A stretch of DNA of 64,000 nt, from the NCBI GenBank assembly GCA_964473485.1, contig CAYYPH010000011.1:1-64000 (forward strand). The letters are read 5' to 3'. Source of the DNA: CAIVAT01 sp964473485. Lineage in GTDB: Bacteria > Bacteroidota > Bacteroidia > Bacteroidales > FEN-979. Position numbers and translations under genes: made by a program. Shown piece by piece: positions 1-9,047 of this stretch. The notes under the pieces are model-generated. The model saw nothing but the letters and a program-made list of their open reading frames with translations. It had not been told where the DNA came from and ran no database searches. The first letter of the stretch is position 1. Every line of letters starts with the position of its first letter.

Positions 1-69
1 GTGATAGTTATGAATGAAAATTAAACAAATCAGGTTTTAGTCGGATGATAGTGATTGAAATCTTTGTAT

Positions 70-77
70 TATTTTTG
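70..77 (+). promoter_or_regulatory. Possible Bacteroidota -7 element
   Basis: The sequence TATTTTTG fits the Bacteroidota -7 consensus TAnnTTTG. It lies about 75 bases before the first gene. I see no good TTG-type -33 element at the expected 19-21 base spacing, so this is weak. The first 150 bases hold nothing else that I can support. Confidence 0.3.
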
Positions 78-150
78 CGATTGATTACGATAAAAACCTG
101 AAGACGAACAAAAACTGATTGAACAAACTGAAATCCGACCCGCACCGATT

Positions 151-798
151 GTGAAAAAGTTTTTCTTCAACCTGACCGGAATTTTCTTAGCCCTGGCGGT
201 AAGTTCCACTGCTTTTGCAGGGGATGAGGAGCGGATTGATTTAAATCAGCAACCTTCGCAAAATACAGAATCGGCCATTAACGGTGAGCAAACTGTTACC
301 GATCTGTCGGTTGCGCTCAATGATAACCCCGGTGTGAAGTTGGGCAGCAGTATGCCGCTGACGGTTTCTGCCGGTGGGCGGATGACGCTTGTTTCAGGCC
401 AGTCGATCATTTTAAAACCCGGGACAAGGGTTGAGGCTGGCGGGAATCTGCTGGTAAAGGTTACAGCGAAGCAGGGGCTTAAACGAAACAAAAAGAAAAT
501 TGTTCAGGAAAAAGTCGAAACAGTTGTACCATTAAAGACGGTTGCCTCGATTGAGATTGAAAAAACTTTCAGGATTTATCCCATGCCTCCATCAGGCACT
601 ATTGTCGAAGCTATGAATGAGGTGAAGGGTATTTTACCTTTAAGATTAAGGGTTTCGGAACATTTTCCAGGTTTGATTTATATAAAGAATGTCAATACCC
701 CTCCTCTCAATTTATTTATAACTGAGACCAATCCTTCCGATAGATTTTCTATGGGCTGGGGAGAACGGTCCGAAACCATCAAGGTGCTGCGGACCTGA
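151..798 (+). CDS. Exported protein of unknown function
   Basis: Not assigned to a family. The protein has 215 residues from a GTG start. A Sec signal peptide is clear: a KK n-region, a hydrophobic core, and a likely cut after AFA near residue 23. Residues about 70-100 contain a stretch (GGRMTLVSGQSIILKPGTRV) that resembles the short beta-coil segment often seen in Bacteroidota surface proteins just before a C-terminal region. Here it is followed by about 110 further residues rich in Val/Lys and a PPLNLF segment. No lipobox is present. It is probably periplasmic or cell-surface. It stands alone, 160 bases before the next gene on the same strand. Confidence 0.6.
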   Translation: MKKFFFNLTGIFLALAVSSTAFAGDEERIDLNQQPSQNTESAINGEQTVTDLSVALNDNPGVKLGSSMPLTVSAGGRMTLVSGQSIILKPGTRVEAGGNLLVKVTAKQGLKRNKKKIVQEKVETVVPLKTVASIEIEKTFRIYPMPPSGTIVEAMNEVKGILPLRLRVSEHFPGLIYIKNVNTPPLNLFITETNPSDRFSMGWGERSETIKVLRT

Positions 799-959
799 TA
801 ATCTGTTCTTGTGAACGATGGATGTGGCTAGACAACAAAGGGCTTCAACCGTCATCCTGTTCACCAGATCCCGGATAATTCCCCAGCCGGGTTCGCGGAC
901 ACCCGCGATCAATAATTCCAGGGAATATTATTCATTACACATCTTCAAAATTATTAGAT

Positions 960-1757
960 ATGAAAAAGTTATTAGCAGTTTTAACCTTGTTGCTCATCGG
1001 AGCAGTATCTTACGCACAGTGGCTCCCAAATGGAAATCACATTTACAATTCTAACACTGGGTACGTTGGGATTGGAGGTGGCGTCTCTTTTACACCGACG
1101 GAGAATCTCCATGTCCGTGATTTAACTGCCCCGGCAAATATCGCAGTTGAAAGCTCTTACACCGGTTCAGGGAGCCAGGTCATTGGTCGTTATAGAATCA
1201 GAAATAATGGAACTGGTGATCAGTATTATATTGGACTACGAACAACTTCAGGAGTCAGAGAAGCTATTCAATCAGTTAGAGATGGCTTGACTGGCACATG
1301 GCGTGAATTTATTTATGTTAACCTTGCTTCCGGCAAGTACGAGTTCAGAAATGGCATCACCGATGCTGAATTTATGAACAATGGGAAAATTCTTTTCAAT
1401 AATACTGGGGCAATTGGTATTGGCATGGGGACTACCGCAATACCATCAGGTGCTAAATTAGCAGTTGCAGGAAAGGTTGTTTGTAAAGAAGTTGAAGTTA
1501 CTTTAACAGGATTTCCTGATTTTGTTTTCCACAAAGATTACAATCTTATGCCGCTATCAGAAGTTGAGGCTTTTATTTCTGTTAATAAGCATTTACCTGG
1601 TGTACCCAGCGAAAAGGAAATTGTAGCAAATGGTCTTAACTTAGGTCAGATGGATGCCCTTTTAATGCAAAAAATTGAGGAGTTGACGCTTTATTTGATT
1701 GATCTGAAAAAAGAAAATGAATCATTAAAAGCGAAACTAGAAGCTATTACTAAATAA
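960..1757 (+). CDS. Exported tail-fibre-like surface protein
   Basis: The protein has 265 residues with a typical signal peptide (MKKLLAVLTLLLIGAVSYA). Directly after it comes a WLPNGNHIYNSNTGYVGIGG stretch, a glycine-rich repeat style common in Bacteroidota proteins related to phage tail fibres. The C-terminal 80 residues (PLSEVEAFISVNKHLPGVPSEKE followed by a Leu/Lys/Glu coiled coil) match the conserved tail of that Bacteroidota family, which resembles but is shorter than peptidase S74 chaperone domains. It probably forms a trimeric surface fibre. The coiled-coil end suggests oligomerisation. The role is inferred only. A clear terminator follows. Confidence 0.7.
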   Translation: MKKLLAVLTLLLIGAVSYAQWLPNGNHIYNSNTGYVGIGGGVSFTPTENLHVRDLTAPANIAVESSYTGSGSQVIGRYRIRNNGTGDQYYIGLRTTSGVREAIQSVRDGLTGTWREFIYVNLASGKYEFRNGITDAEFMNNGKILFNNTGAIGIGMGTTAIPSGAKLAVAGKVVCKEVEVTLTGFPDFVFHKDYNLMPLSEVEAFISVNKHLPGVPSEKEIVANGLNLGQMDALLMQKIEELTLYLIDLKKENESLKAKLEAITK

Positions 1758-1783
1758 AATAGAGTAACTAGGAATTTAAATAA

Positions 1784-1831
1784 CCCTGGTCTTTTATATT
1801 AAACAATAGAAGACCGGGGTTTTCTATTTTT
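1784..1831 (+). terminator. Rho-independent terminator after the tail-fibre-like gene
   Basis: A 10-bp stem (1784-1793 pairing with 1810-1819, one G-T wobble) with a 16-base AT-rich loop is followed by TTTTCTATTTTT. It sits 26 bases after the stop codon at 1757 and insulates the polysaccharide genes that start at 1894. Confidence 0.75.
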
Positions 1832-1893
1832 AAATTTTAATCGAATAGTTTACTCGGACCAGTAATTATAATAATTATCAATTATTGATATCG

Positions 1894-2682
1894 ATGAGTT
1901 CTACTGAAAAGCAAATCCATTTTTTAGAACAGTTTAGTTCTTGTGCCGAAATTATTAAAGATAAGATTGGAGATTCAAAAGTCTACTATATTCATAATGT
2001 CGGTAACTGGGGAGATGGAATTATAAGATTTTCCTCATTGAGATTTTTACAACATTATTCTATCTATTATGAGGAGATCATAAACTATGATGATATTTGG
2101 AAACATCAAGACTGCTTTAATAATGCTGTCTTACTTTATCAGGGTTCCGGGGCGTTTTGCAAACTTTGGAATCATTCACGATTGATATTGAGATTGGATT
2201 CTATATTTAAATCTATTATTGTTCTGCCTTCTTCTTATGAATTTGGTTTACCGTTACCTAATATTGTTTGTTTCTGTCGTGATACTTTTGAAAGTAAACA
2301 AAACATGCCAGCTGCCATTTTTTGTCACGACCTTGCTTTTTTCACAGCTGATATAGACGTACCTGATGGAGTAGGAATTGGTAATTTTTTTCGAACTGAT
2401 AAAGAATCCAAAAATGTGTTTAGAATACCACCAGATAATTGTGATCTGAGTTTATTGGGAACCCATTTTTCCCCTGTTCAACCTTTTTTTAATTCTATTG
2501 CGAAATTTTCAGAGATTCACACAGACAGGTTACATATTGCAATTTGCGGATCCTTATTAAACCGGGAAGTTCATTTTTATCCAGGTTCCTACTTTAAAAA
2601 TAAAGCGGTGTATCAATCAAGCATGAAAGGTGTTTTTCCGAATACCGTATTCCATGATGCACCAGAAGTAATAGAATGTTAA
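1894..2682 (+). CDS. Polysaccharide pyruvyl transferase-like protein
   Basis: Resembles the polysaccharide pyruvyl transferase family (EpsO/CsaB type), which transfers pyruvate from PEP to a sugar to form a ketal. Visible family marks are an N-terminal NVGNWGDGIIRFSSLRFL segment (about residues 32-50) and a C-terminal HTDRLHIAICGSLLNR segment, the usual ITDRLHxxI..L block. At 262 residues it is short for the family. I chose the ATG at 1894 over an in-frame TTG three codons upstream. The gene is strongly AT-rich. It lies 10 bases before a sulfotransferase gene, so the pair may add acidic groups to the same glycan. Donor and acceptor cannot be read from sequence. Confidence 0.7.
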   Translation: MSSTEKQIHFLEQFSSCAEIIKDKIGDSKVYYIHNVGNWGDGIIRFSSLRFLQHYSIYYEEIINYDDIWKHQDCFNNAVLLYQGSGAFCKLWNHSRLILRLDSIFKSIIVLPSSYEFGLPLPNIVCFCRDTFESKQNMPAAIFCHDLAFFTADIDVPDGVGIGNFFRTDKESKNVFRIPPDNCDLSLLGTHFSPVQPFFNSIAKFSEIHTDRLHIAICGSLLNREVHFYPGSYFKNKAVYQSSMKGVFPNTVFHDAPEVIEC

Positions 2683-2692
2683 TGACCATATT

Positions 2693-3427
2693 ATGATTAT
2701 TATTAACGCAGGTCTTCCAAAATCCGGGACTACCCTGATTCAGCAGTATCAAATCGACTTAATAACTTTTGCTGGTAAAAGAAATGGTCAAAATGAACTT
2801 TTTAAATATGGATATAATATTCATGAATTCTCAGAGCAATCAAATAGAGGGTTTTTTGTTGATATCGGGGATACTGAATTTAAATTGTTGGAAGAAATCA
2901 GCAGAGACTTTGGAGATATTGTTGTAAAAACCCATTGTATTCCAAATGAGTACATTGAGAAAATACTATTACAGCAATTGGGAAAAGCAACATTTTGTTA
3001 CAGAGATCCACGCGATATAATTCTCTCAGCCATTGATCACGGAAAACGGACTCGTGAAGGTTTGGACCGGTCAGGAGCTTATCATGATTTGTTTGATATA
3101 GATCAAGGAATAATAAGGATAAAAAAATGGTTTAACATGTTTGTTGAATGGAAAAAGATTGAGAATGTTTTATTTATTAAATATGAAGAGTTGATTCAAG
3201 ATAAAATAGGCATAATAAATGCCCTAATGCGTTATTTCCATCTTGATTTGAGTGAAGCTTCACTTTACAGTATATACGAAAAACACGAAAAGCTCAAAAT
3301 TTCCGCATGGAATTTCAATGTCGGTAAATGTTTTCGGTGGCGCGATGAGATGGATTCAAATCAAATCAGCAAATGCAATCACCTATTAAAAGAAGAGATT
3401 ATTCAACTGGGTTATTCGCTTAGCTAA
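2693..3427 (+). CDS. Sulfotransferase-domain protein
   Basis: A PAPS-dependent sulfotransferase fold. The 5'-phosphosulfate-binding loop is PKSGTT at residues 9-14, and the 3'-phosphate-binding region is CYRDPRDIILSAIDHGK near residues 100-116. The length (244 residues) is normal for the family. It probably sulfates a sugar or lipid of the surface polysaccharide, since it sits between a pyruvyltransferase-like gene and glycosyltransferases. The 3' end overlaps the convergent GT61 gene by 8 bases, so transcripts from the two strands must overlap there. The acceptor is unknown. I see no PAPS synthesis genes in the window. Confidence 0.75.
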   Translation: MIIINAGLPKSGTTLIQQYQIDLITFAGKRNGQNELFKYGYNIHEFSEQSNRGFFVDIGDTEFKLLEEISRDFGDIVVKTHCIPNEYIEKILLQQLGKATFCYRDPRDIILSAIDHGKRTREGLDRSGAYHDLFDIDQGIIRIKKWFNMFVEWKKIENVLFIKYEELIQDKIGIINALMRYFHLDLSEASLYSIYEKHEKLKISAWNFNVGKCFRWRDEMDSNQISKCNHLLKEEIIQLGYSLS

Positions 3428-4511
3428 TATTTAACAGATGGTTCAATCCGTAACTGAATTCACCTTCATCTACACAAAAGTCATAGGGACTGGGACCTTG
3501 TTTTAAATTTCTTTCGTGTTGGCTCTTGCCAACTAGATAAAAGTATTGCATGCCAACGGCATTTGCAAGAGTAAACCAATATGGAAAAATATGATCAGAG
3601 GGAATTAACTCCAGTAATTTCGTTCCTTTTTGACTAAATACGATATCAGCTAGGCCTGATCCATGAGCACCAACAATCACTGATGCTTCATTAAACACTT
3701 TGATGGGATCATAACACGAAATTGGATCAATTATTTCAAAATCATGATTCATTAAAATTGAAATAATGTTATCCTCATTTATAATGCGTCGACTCGACTT
3801 TCTCTTGATATAAATTTTTCTAAATGGCTTAATCGCGGGATAATCGGTCTTTGATTTAAAAAACGATGGTACCCAAAAAGGATATACTCTTCTGATTCCG
3901 GGAAAAGAGGGAGCATATAATACATCGAATTTCAGAGCTTTGTTTTTTTGGGGGCAAATACATTTTTCAACAGGTAAGCCGATTTTGTTAATTAAACGTA
4001 TCGATGATTCCAAATTTGTTGGGCAGTAGATATAATCGATTGTTGATAGATCAGGATTTATTGAATCAAATATATGTAGCCTACTGAGCCCATCTAATAA
4101 AAAATGACCATAGTTTACAGTTGACCAGTCGCTGGTCAGGGTTAGACAAGAACCAGGAATGATTTCTACATCATACTCGATATCATCTTTGATCTCTTCT
4201 GTGTTTTTTCCATACCATGTATGACCCGAAAGTAACATGCCTTGAGCCGTTTCTATCCAGCCAGGTGTTCCAATAAGCAGTGCATTACGTAACTTCATCA
4301 ATCCAGATTCTGGTAATACTCTAACTAGCATTGGATTGTAGTCAATTTGTGCTTTTCCAAGAGATATTGGCTCATGAAAAGAAATAGGAATCTTTTCGTA
4401 GACTTTGAACCATTGGGCATTAGGAATAAATCGATATGATTCGATATGTATCCATTGATTTTGCTGGATTTTTTTCACAATTTTTGAGTAGTTCTTCCTC
4501 CTTAAGAGCAC
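3420..4511 (-). CDS. Glycosyltransferase family 61 protein
   Basis: GT61 (formerly DUF563), 363 residues. The diagnostic segment VIVGAHGSGLADIVFSQKGTKLLELIP is near residues 283-309, and a WSTVNYGHFLLDGLSRL block near 130-146 matches the family's NFGHFLLD motif. Members transfer xylose, GlcNAc or related sugars in eukaryotes and act in bacterial LPS/EPS clusters. The start is a GTG. An in-frame GTG at 4478 is also possible, since an AGGAGG lies downstream of the first start. It lies 13 bases after the next GT2 gene on the same strand and probably shares its transcript. The sugar transferred is unknown. Confidence 0.75.
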   Translation of the reverse strand: MLLRRKNYSKIVKKIQQNQWIHIESYRFIPNAQWFKVYEKIPISFHEPISLGKAQIDYNPMLVRVLPESGLMKLRNALLIGTPGWIETAQGMLLSGHTWYGKNTEEIKDDIEYDVEIIPGSCLTLTSDWSTVNYGHFLLDGLSRLHIFDSINPDLSTIDYIYCPTNLESSIRLINKIGLPVEKCICPQKNKALKFDVLYAPSFPGIRRVYPFWVPSFFKSKTDYPAIKPFRKIYIKRKSSRRIINEDNIISILMNHDFEIIDPISCYDPIKVFNEASVIVGAHGSGLADIVFSQKGTKLLELIPSDHIFPYWFTLANAVGMQYFYLVGKSQHERNLKQGPSPYDFCVDEGEFSYGLNHLLNIS

Positions 4512-4524
4512 GAAGGTTTTTATG

Positions 4525-5589
4525 TTATGTAAACGTGTCAGTTCTTTTTTTTATTTCTTCGTTGAGTCGTTCAAGGTTTTTTTTTAATTCCGGTGACATT
4601 AAACTCATAGTTTCATTGATTTTTTTAATCAAGGCAGCAACTAGATTTATGGATTTCGTGTTACCGGAAATTAGGAAAAGAAACAACTCCGAAATATCCT
4701 CCTTTGTTAATAGATTGGTTAGTTCAACAGGAAGTACAAAACCGGCTTCAGCGATCCGGTCCAGCATGGCGATTTTTTCAGCTTCACTAAGTAGTTCTGA
4801 AGAAACTGTATTTGTGTCAGCGCCATCCTGATAACATATGGAGGTCTGATCGCCCATCTCCTTTATCCTGAAAGGCATCATCTGACACAACGACGACCAT
4901 TTTTCCATTTTATTTGCGAGAAACCGGTTGATGAAAATATTCTGCCTTGCCCATTCTGCATCGGAGAGGTCATGAAATTCCGGTGGTTTCTGGTTCTTCA
5001 TACGTTCATCGTGTTCGATATGGTTTAAATGGTCGGGATCCAAATCTTTGCGAATCAATCCTGACGATTCCAGCCTGTCGAACAAATCGCTGTCATCCCA
5101 ACCGTAGGTTTTAATGAATTCATTATATCCATTAACCTTGAAGAAATCCTGCCGATAGAGGAAAAGGTTCCCGTTAAGATGGGCCTCATTCTCATTTCTG
5201 GCCAACCTCCAGTTTCCGCAATAAAAGATCCCCGGAGTCAACCAATGGTGCTCAAAGAACCCTGGTAGAATCTTCGTATCCGCGTCAATTTTCAGAATTA
5301 TCGAATGTCGGGTAAGCCTGGCCGCAAGATTGAATGCCAGCGAAAGTATCCATCGGGGCTGATCCTGTACAACCGCAAGGAAAATCTTTCCGTTTTGATA
5401 TTTTTCGACAAGCGGGATCATAGATTCATTAGAATCCCAGTCAACAATAATGATTTCATCAATCTGTTTATGAGTAATCCAGGTCTGAAGTGCCTCTTCC
5501 AGAGATTCCGCGCGGTTTTTGACGGCAGTGAATAGCGAAATTCCTTCCTTTATATCGTTATTCATTGGATTTAGTGAGCATCTATTCAT
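4525..5589 (-). CDS. GT2-family glycosyltransferase
   Basis: A GT-A fold family 2 enzyme. GISLFTAVKNRAESLEEALQTW opens the domain, DIVDWDSNES-like and ADTKI (DxD-type, near residue 100) bind the nucleotide-sugar and metal, and GWDDSDLFDRLESSG matches the GT2-like galactosyltransferase C-terminal motif. The last 100 residues are helical and charged with no clear family. I prefer ATG 5589 over an upstream TTG at 5595; ATG 5565 is also possible. The gene probably starts a two-gene unit with the GT61 gene. Confidence 0.75.
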   Translation of the reverse strand: MNRCSLNPMNNDIKEGISLFTAVKNRAESLEEALQTWITHKQIDEIIIVDWDSNESMIPLVEKYQNGKIFLAVVQDQPRWILSLAFNLAARLTRHSIILKIDADTKILPGFFEHHWLTPGIFYCGNWRLARNENEAHLNGNLFLYRQDFFKVNGYNEFIKTYGWDDSDLFDRLESSGLIRKDLDPDHLNHIEHDERMKNQKPPEFHDLSDAEWARQNIFINRFLANKMEKWSSLCQMMPFRIKEMGDQTSICYQDGADTNTVSSELLSEAEKIAMLDRIAEAGFVLPVELTNLLTKEDISELFLFLISGNTKSINLVAALIKKINETMSLMSPELKKNLERLNEEIKKRTDTFT

Positions 5590-6197
5590 CGACAACTTCT
5601 TGTAAATTAATTGTAAAGTTTAATCTAAAATGAATTTATCCCAAGAACAACCATAGGAGAAGAACAATCTGTTTCTGTGATTACCTCAGTTTGCCAAAAT
5701 TAATTATTTTTGGCAAGGAGAAAACTGAAATACGACGTTTTGTGAGTGTGAAATTTTCGTTATAGAAATCTTTTGTTCATCATCAATGGTGATTTTCAAA
5801 GAAGGATTAGCCTCTGATGTCTTTATTGATTTTTTGCCTGTTGATCAGGTACAGCTGTAAGAAGTTTATATCATTGTTTACGACCATCCCATGCAGATAG
5901 AACAACAGGTTAAGGAATGGCGTAAGAGCAGAAAGCATAGGGTTGAACTGTTCTTCCTGCCAACTTAGAGCCCTGAATTGCATCCGGACGATTTGGTCAA
6001 TCAGGATATAAGAAACAATGCGGTTGAGAACCATTGAACACTGAATATGTATCAAATGAAAAACAAATGAATAACAGTGTCGAGTAATAATTGCTGAAAA
6101 GAAAGAAAAATCTGAACCAGGTGAAGAAATATTGTCATGGATAACAGGTGCGAAATGCAGTGTAGAATGCCCACTATTAGTTGCACTGATTAAATAT
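5590..6197. other. 600-base gap in the polysaccharide locus
   Basis: This AT-rich gap between divergent GT2 genes has no gene that I can support firmly. The minus strand at 5807-6055 is open (82 codons from a TTG, and open further upstream without a start). It encodes an amphipathic helical segment (ALSWQEEQFNPMLSALTPFL) ending INKDIRG, which may be the remnant C-terminus of a larger cluster protein. A 9-bp hairpin lies at 5691-5716. Confidence 0.35.
5691..5716. repeat. Perfect 9-bp palindromic hairpin
   Basis: TTGCCAAAA (5691-5699) is followed after eight AT bases by its exact reverse complement (5708-5716). There is no T-run on either side strong enough to call a terminator. It lies in the divergent gap between two GT2 genes and could be a protein-binding or mRNA-end structure. 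Confidence 0.45.
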
Positions 6198-7004
6198 ATG
6201 GATAAACCTTTAATTTCGATAATTACGCCTGTTTATAATGCTGGGAATACCATTTCTAAAACTATTTTAAGTGTTGCCAATCAGAAATATAATAATCTCG
6301 AACATGTTTTAATAAATAATTGTTCTACAGACTCCACCTTTACATTGATTGAAACATATAAGCAAAGGTTCGATCACTTGCGCTCAATCACTGAAAAGGA
6401 TTCTGGGATATATCACGCAATGAACAAAGGAATCGATCAAAGCAATGGGGATTGGCTCCTTTTCCTGGGTGCTGATGACGAACTTTACAATGACCACGTG
6501 CTCAGTGACCTTCACGAAATGGGATTATTTTCTCAGGATCGAATTATTTATGGAAACGTCCTTATCAATGGTCATGTTTCCTGGGCTGCTGAAAATTCCA
6601 TCTATGACGGGAAATTTGACCTCAAAAAATTGCTGACCCGTAATATTTGTCATCAGGCCATCTTCTATCCAAAAAAGATTTTCGACGAATTTGGACGGTT
6701 TAATATAAACTATAGAATTACAGCTGATTGGGATTTTAACCTGCGTTGTTTTGCAAAGAAGGAATTCGTTTATTCCGACATCATTATCTCCGTATTTAGC
6801 GGTGGAGGAACTTCAACCAGACAAGTGCATGACAACTTCAGTGACGATTTTATCAAGAACATTGTTAATTATTTTAATTTGGAACTCAATGATTCTAGAC
6901 TTGATGATAAAGACCATCCACTATATGCACTGTTGTATAGATATTTTGGTGAAAACATGATGAAGTGGCTTGGAGATTATAGAAATTCCGGAAGGGGGCA
7001 TTGA
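6198..7004 (+). CDS. GT2-family glycosyltransferase (WcaA-like)
   Basis: Classic GT2: PLISIITPVYNAGNTISKTILSV at the N-terminus, an EKDSGIYHAMNKGID segment, and GDWLLFLGADDELY carrying the metal-binding aspartates near residue 90. The ITADWDFNLRCF block matches the acceptor/catalytic region. The length (268 residues) is normal. I start at ATG 6198 because the family begins at MDKPLISII; the preceding 22 codons from a TTG look untranslated. It is the first gene of a + strand run reaching 14.4 kb. The sugar is unknown. Confidence 0.8.
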   Translation: MDKPLISIITPVYNAGNTISKTILSVANQKYNNLEHVLINNCSTDSTFTLIETYKQRFDHLRSITEKDSGIYHAMNKGIDQSNGDWLLFLGADDELYNDHVLSDLHEMGLFSQDRIIYGNVLINGHVSWAAENSIYDGKFDLKKLLTRNICHQAIFYPKKIFDEFGRFNINYRITADWDFNLRCFAKKEFVYSDIIISVFSGGGTSTRQVHDNFSDDFIKNIVNYFNLELNDSRLDDKDHPLYALLYRYFGENMMKWLGDYRNSGRGH

Positions 7005-7076
7005 AATACCGAATATGGATTTATGTAATATAAAAATGAAGCTGTTCAGTTAATTTCAACCCAGAAGCATCAGATA

Positions 7077-8177
7077 ATGAGTCAGATTCGTCCCCTCGCA
7101 ATCTATCTTCCACAATTCCATCAGAATCCGGAAAATGATCACTGGTGGGGCAAAGGATTTACCGAGTGGACCAATGTGACACGGGCCAGACCGTTGATCA
7201 AGGGCCATTACCAACCACACCTGCCTTCTGTAACCGGATTCTATAACCTTGCTGACCCGGAAATTCGTGAATCACAGGCTGAAATGGCGCGGAAACATGG
7301 AATTTTTGGATTCTGTTATTATCATTACTGGTTCAATGGCAAAAGGCTGCTTAAATTACCCCTTGATGAGGTTCTTGAAACAGGTAGACCTGATTATCCA
7401 TTATGTCTTGCCTGGGCGAATGAAGACTGGACCCGGTCATGGGACGGTGAAAGTGGCGAGATCCTTATAAAACAGCATTATCATTCTGCAGATGACCTGG
7501 CTCATATCAGATTTCTTTGCAATATTTTTGCTGATTCTCGGTATATCAGGATAAATGGAAAGCCATTCTTTATTGTCTATAAACCGTTTTTTCTGCCTGA
7601 TCTAAAGAGAACCCTGGAAATCTGGAGAGAGGAAGCTCTCAGACTGGGGATCGGGGAATTATACCTTGGTTATTTCGAGAATGAGATCCAGTTTCGCGAT
7701 CCGGCTGAATTAGGATTTGATTGTGCGATTGAATTTCAGCCGAACTGGTGGAAACTTCCCCCGCCTTTACAGCATTTGGAGTTCTTACCCGAAATGGAGA
7801 AATTTGTTGTCGCTCGTGAATATCGTGAGCCACACAGGTTATACGACTATGTTGAAACCATGAAAATCATGATCGATGCCGGCCGGAATGTAAAATATAA
7901 GCGATTCCGTTGTGTTACACCGATGTGGGACAACTCGCCCAGGCGTAAACACGGCGCTACGGTATTCCTGAATTCAAACCCTGACAATTACGAGATATGG
8001 CTGAGGTCAGTGGTAAGGGATTTCTCCCCATTCAGTCCTGAAGAGAACTTCATATTTATGAATGCCTGGAATGAGTGGGGCGAAGGTAACCATTTGGAGC
8101 CATGTGTAAAATGGGGTTACGCCTTTCTGGAAAGGACCAAAAAAGTATTCGATGAATTAAATACTGCTTTCTTTTGA
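7077..8177 (+). CDS. WbsX-type GH99-like domain protein
   Basis: 366 residues matching the Glyco_tran_WbsX family, a glycoside hydrolase 99-like (endo-mannosidase fold) domain found in O-antigen and capsule clusters. Marks are RPLAIYLPQFHQNPENDHWWGKGFTEWTNV at the start, FGFCYYHYWFNGKRLL and WANEDWTRSWDG in the middle, and FMNAWNEWGEGNHLEP at the end. The fold is that of hydrolases, but members inside GT clusters are usually annotated as putative glycosyltransferases. Whether this one makes or trims a bond is open. The next gene starts at the last base of the stop codon. Confidence 0.8.
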   Translation: MSQIRPLAIYLPQFHQNPENDHWWGKGFTEWTNVTRARPLIKGHYQPHLPSVTGFYNLADPEIRESQAEMARKHGIFGFCYYHYWFNGKRLLKLPLDEVLETGRPDYPLCLAWANEDWTRSWDGESGEILIKQHYHSADDLAHIRFLCNIFADSRYIRINGKPFFIVYKPFFLPDLKRTLEIWREEALRLGIGELYLGYFENEIQFRDPAELGFDCAIEFQPNWWKLPPPLQHLEFLPEMEKFVVAREYREPHRLYDYVETMKIMIDAGRNVKYKRFRCVTPMWDNSPRRKHGATVFLNSNPDNYEIWLRSVVRDFSPFSPEENFIFMNAWNEWGEGNHLEPCVKWGYAFLERTKKVFDELNTAFF

Positions 8178-8971
8178 TGAACAACAAAACAAAGACGCTT
8201 GCGATAATCCTGAATCATAACCTTCCGGAATATACCCTTTGGTTGTACAGAGCGCTACGGGAATATGAAGGGGATGATTATGACCTTCTGGTCATGGATA
8301 ATGGTTCCAGGCAAGAATTTGTACCCGCGTTTACCCATGTGCGTTTTGAAAAGAATCTTTACTGGGGTGGCGCCTTGAACGAGGCCTTCAGCATGGTCTT
8401 AAGGGATGATCGCTACGATTCGCTCTTATTTATGAACAACGATATTGAGGTGACCCCGGAGATTTTCGTAAAAGCGCTTCGACACGAGATGTTTACCGGT
8501 GACTATACCATTTTATCTCCGTGTATTGCCGGTAGAGAAAGGCCCTGGAAACAAATGCAGAATTGGGGAACCAAAGGGACCAGGATCGTTAAATGGATCG
8601 ACAATGAAGCTCCGTTGTTTCACCGCAGGATAATCGAGAAGATAAAACAATTTGATGATGCTTTATTTTATGGCTGGGGCCAGGAACTCATATGCTTTGA
8701 TGTTTGTGAACAACATGGTTGGAAAACCGGTGTTTGTGACCATATCTCCATGTTGCACTATGCAAAACAGACCATTTTACAGAATCGGTTATTCTCCTCA
8801 TATGATATCGAAGTGCCACTGGGATCGGAAAAGATCATCAACTGGGATGAGTATCTGAACAACGCCAGAGCATCTTATTGGGGATATTTTGAGAAAAATC
8901 CGTTGAAACATGCTACTTTTGAGGAAATGGTGGAATATGGCGAAAAGTATAGCTGTTTCCCAGATTGGTAA
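8177..8971 (+). CDS. GT2-like glycosyltransferase
   Basis: A small GT2-type protein (264 residues). TLAIILNHNLPEYTLWLYRAL and DYDLLVMDNGSRQEF form the nucleotide-binding half, and SLLFMNNDIEVTPEIF carries the DxD-equivalent NND. The C-terminal half (FYGWGQELICFDVCEQHGWKTGV) resembles the acceptor end of rhamnosyltransferase-like enzymes. The ATG at 8177 overlaps the preceding stop codon by one base (TGATG), indicating coupling with the WbsX-like gene; an in-frame TTG one codon upstream is less likely. Confidence 0.75.
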   Translation: MNNKTKTLAIILNHNLPEYTLWLYRALREYEGDDYDLLVMDNGSRQEFVPAFTHVRFEKNLYWGGALNEAFSMVLRDDRYDSLLFMNNDIEVTPEIFVKALRHEMFTGDYTILSPCIAGRERPWKQMQNWGTKGTRIVKWIDNEAPLFHRRIIEKIKQFDDALFYGWGQELICFDVCEQHGWKTGVCDHISMLHYAKQTILQNRLFSSYDIEVPLGSEKIINWDEYLNNARASYWGYFEKNPLKHATFEEMVEYGEKYSCFPDW

Positions 8972-9047
8972 GAGAAGTCGGCAACCGATCGTAAAAGTGA
9001 TCAATTGTACTGTTTTGAAAACAATGAATTCATAAAAGGTTTATTGC

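Noticed and set aside
7077..8177. Calling the WbsX-like protein a true glycoside hydrolase
   Set aside because: The fold is GH99-like, but the setting is a glycan assembly cluster and the function is unsettled, so I left it open.
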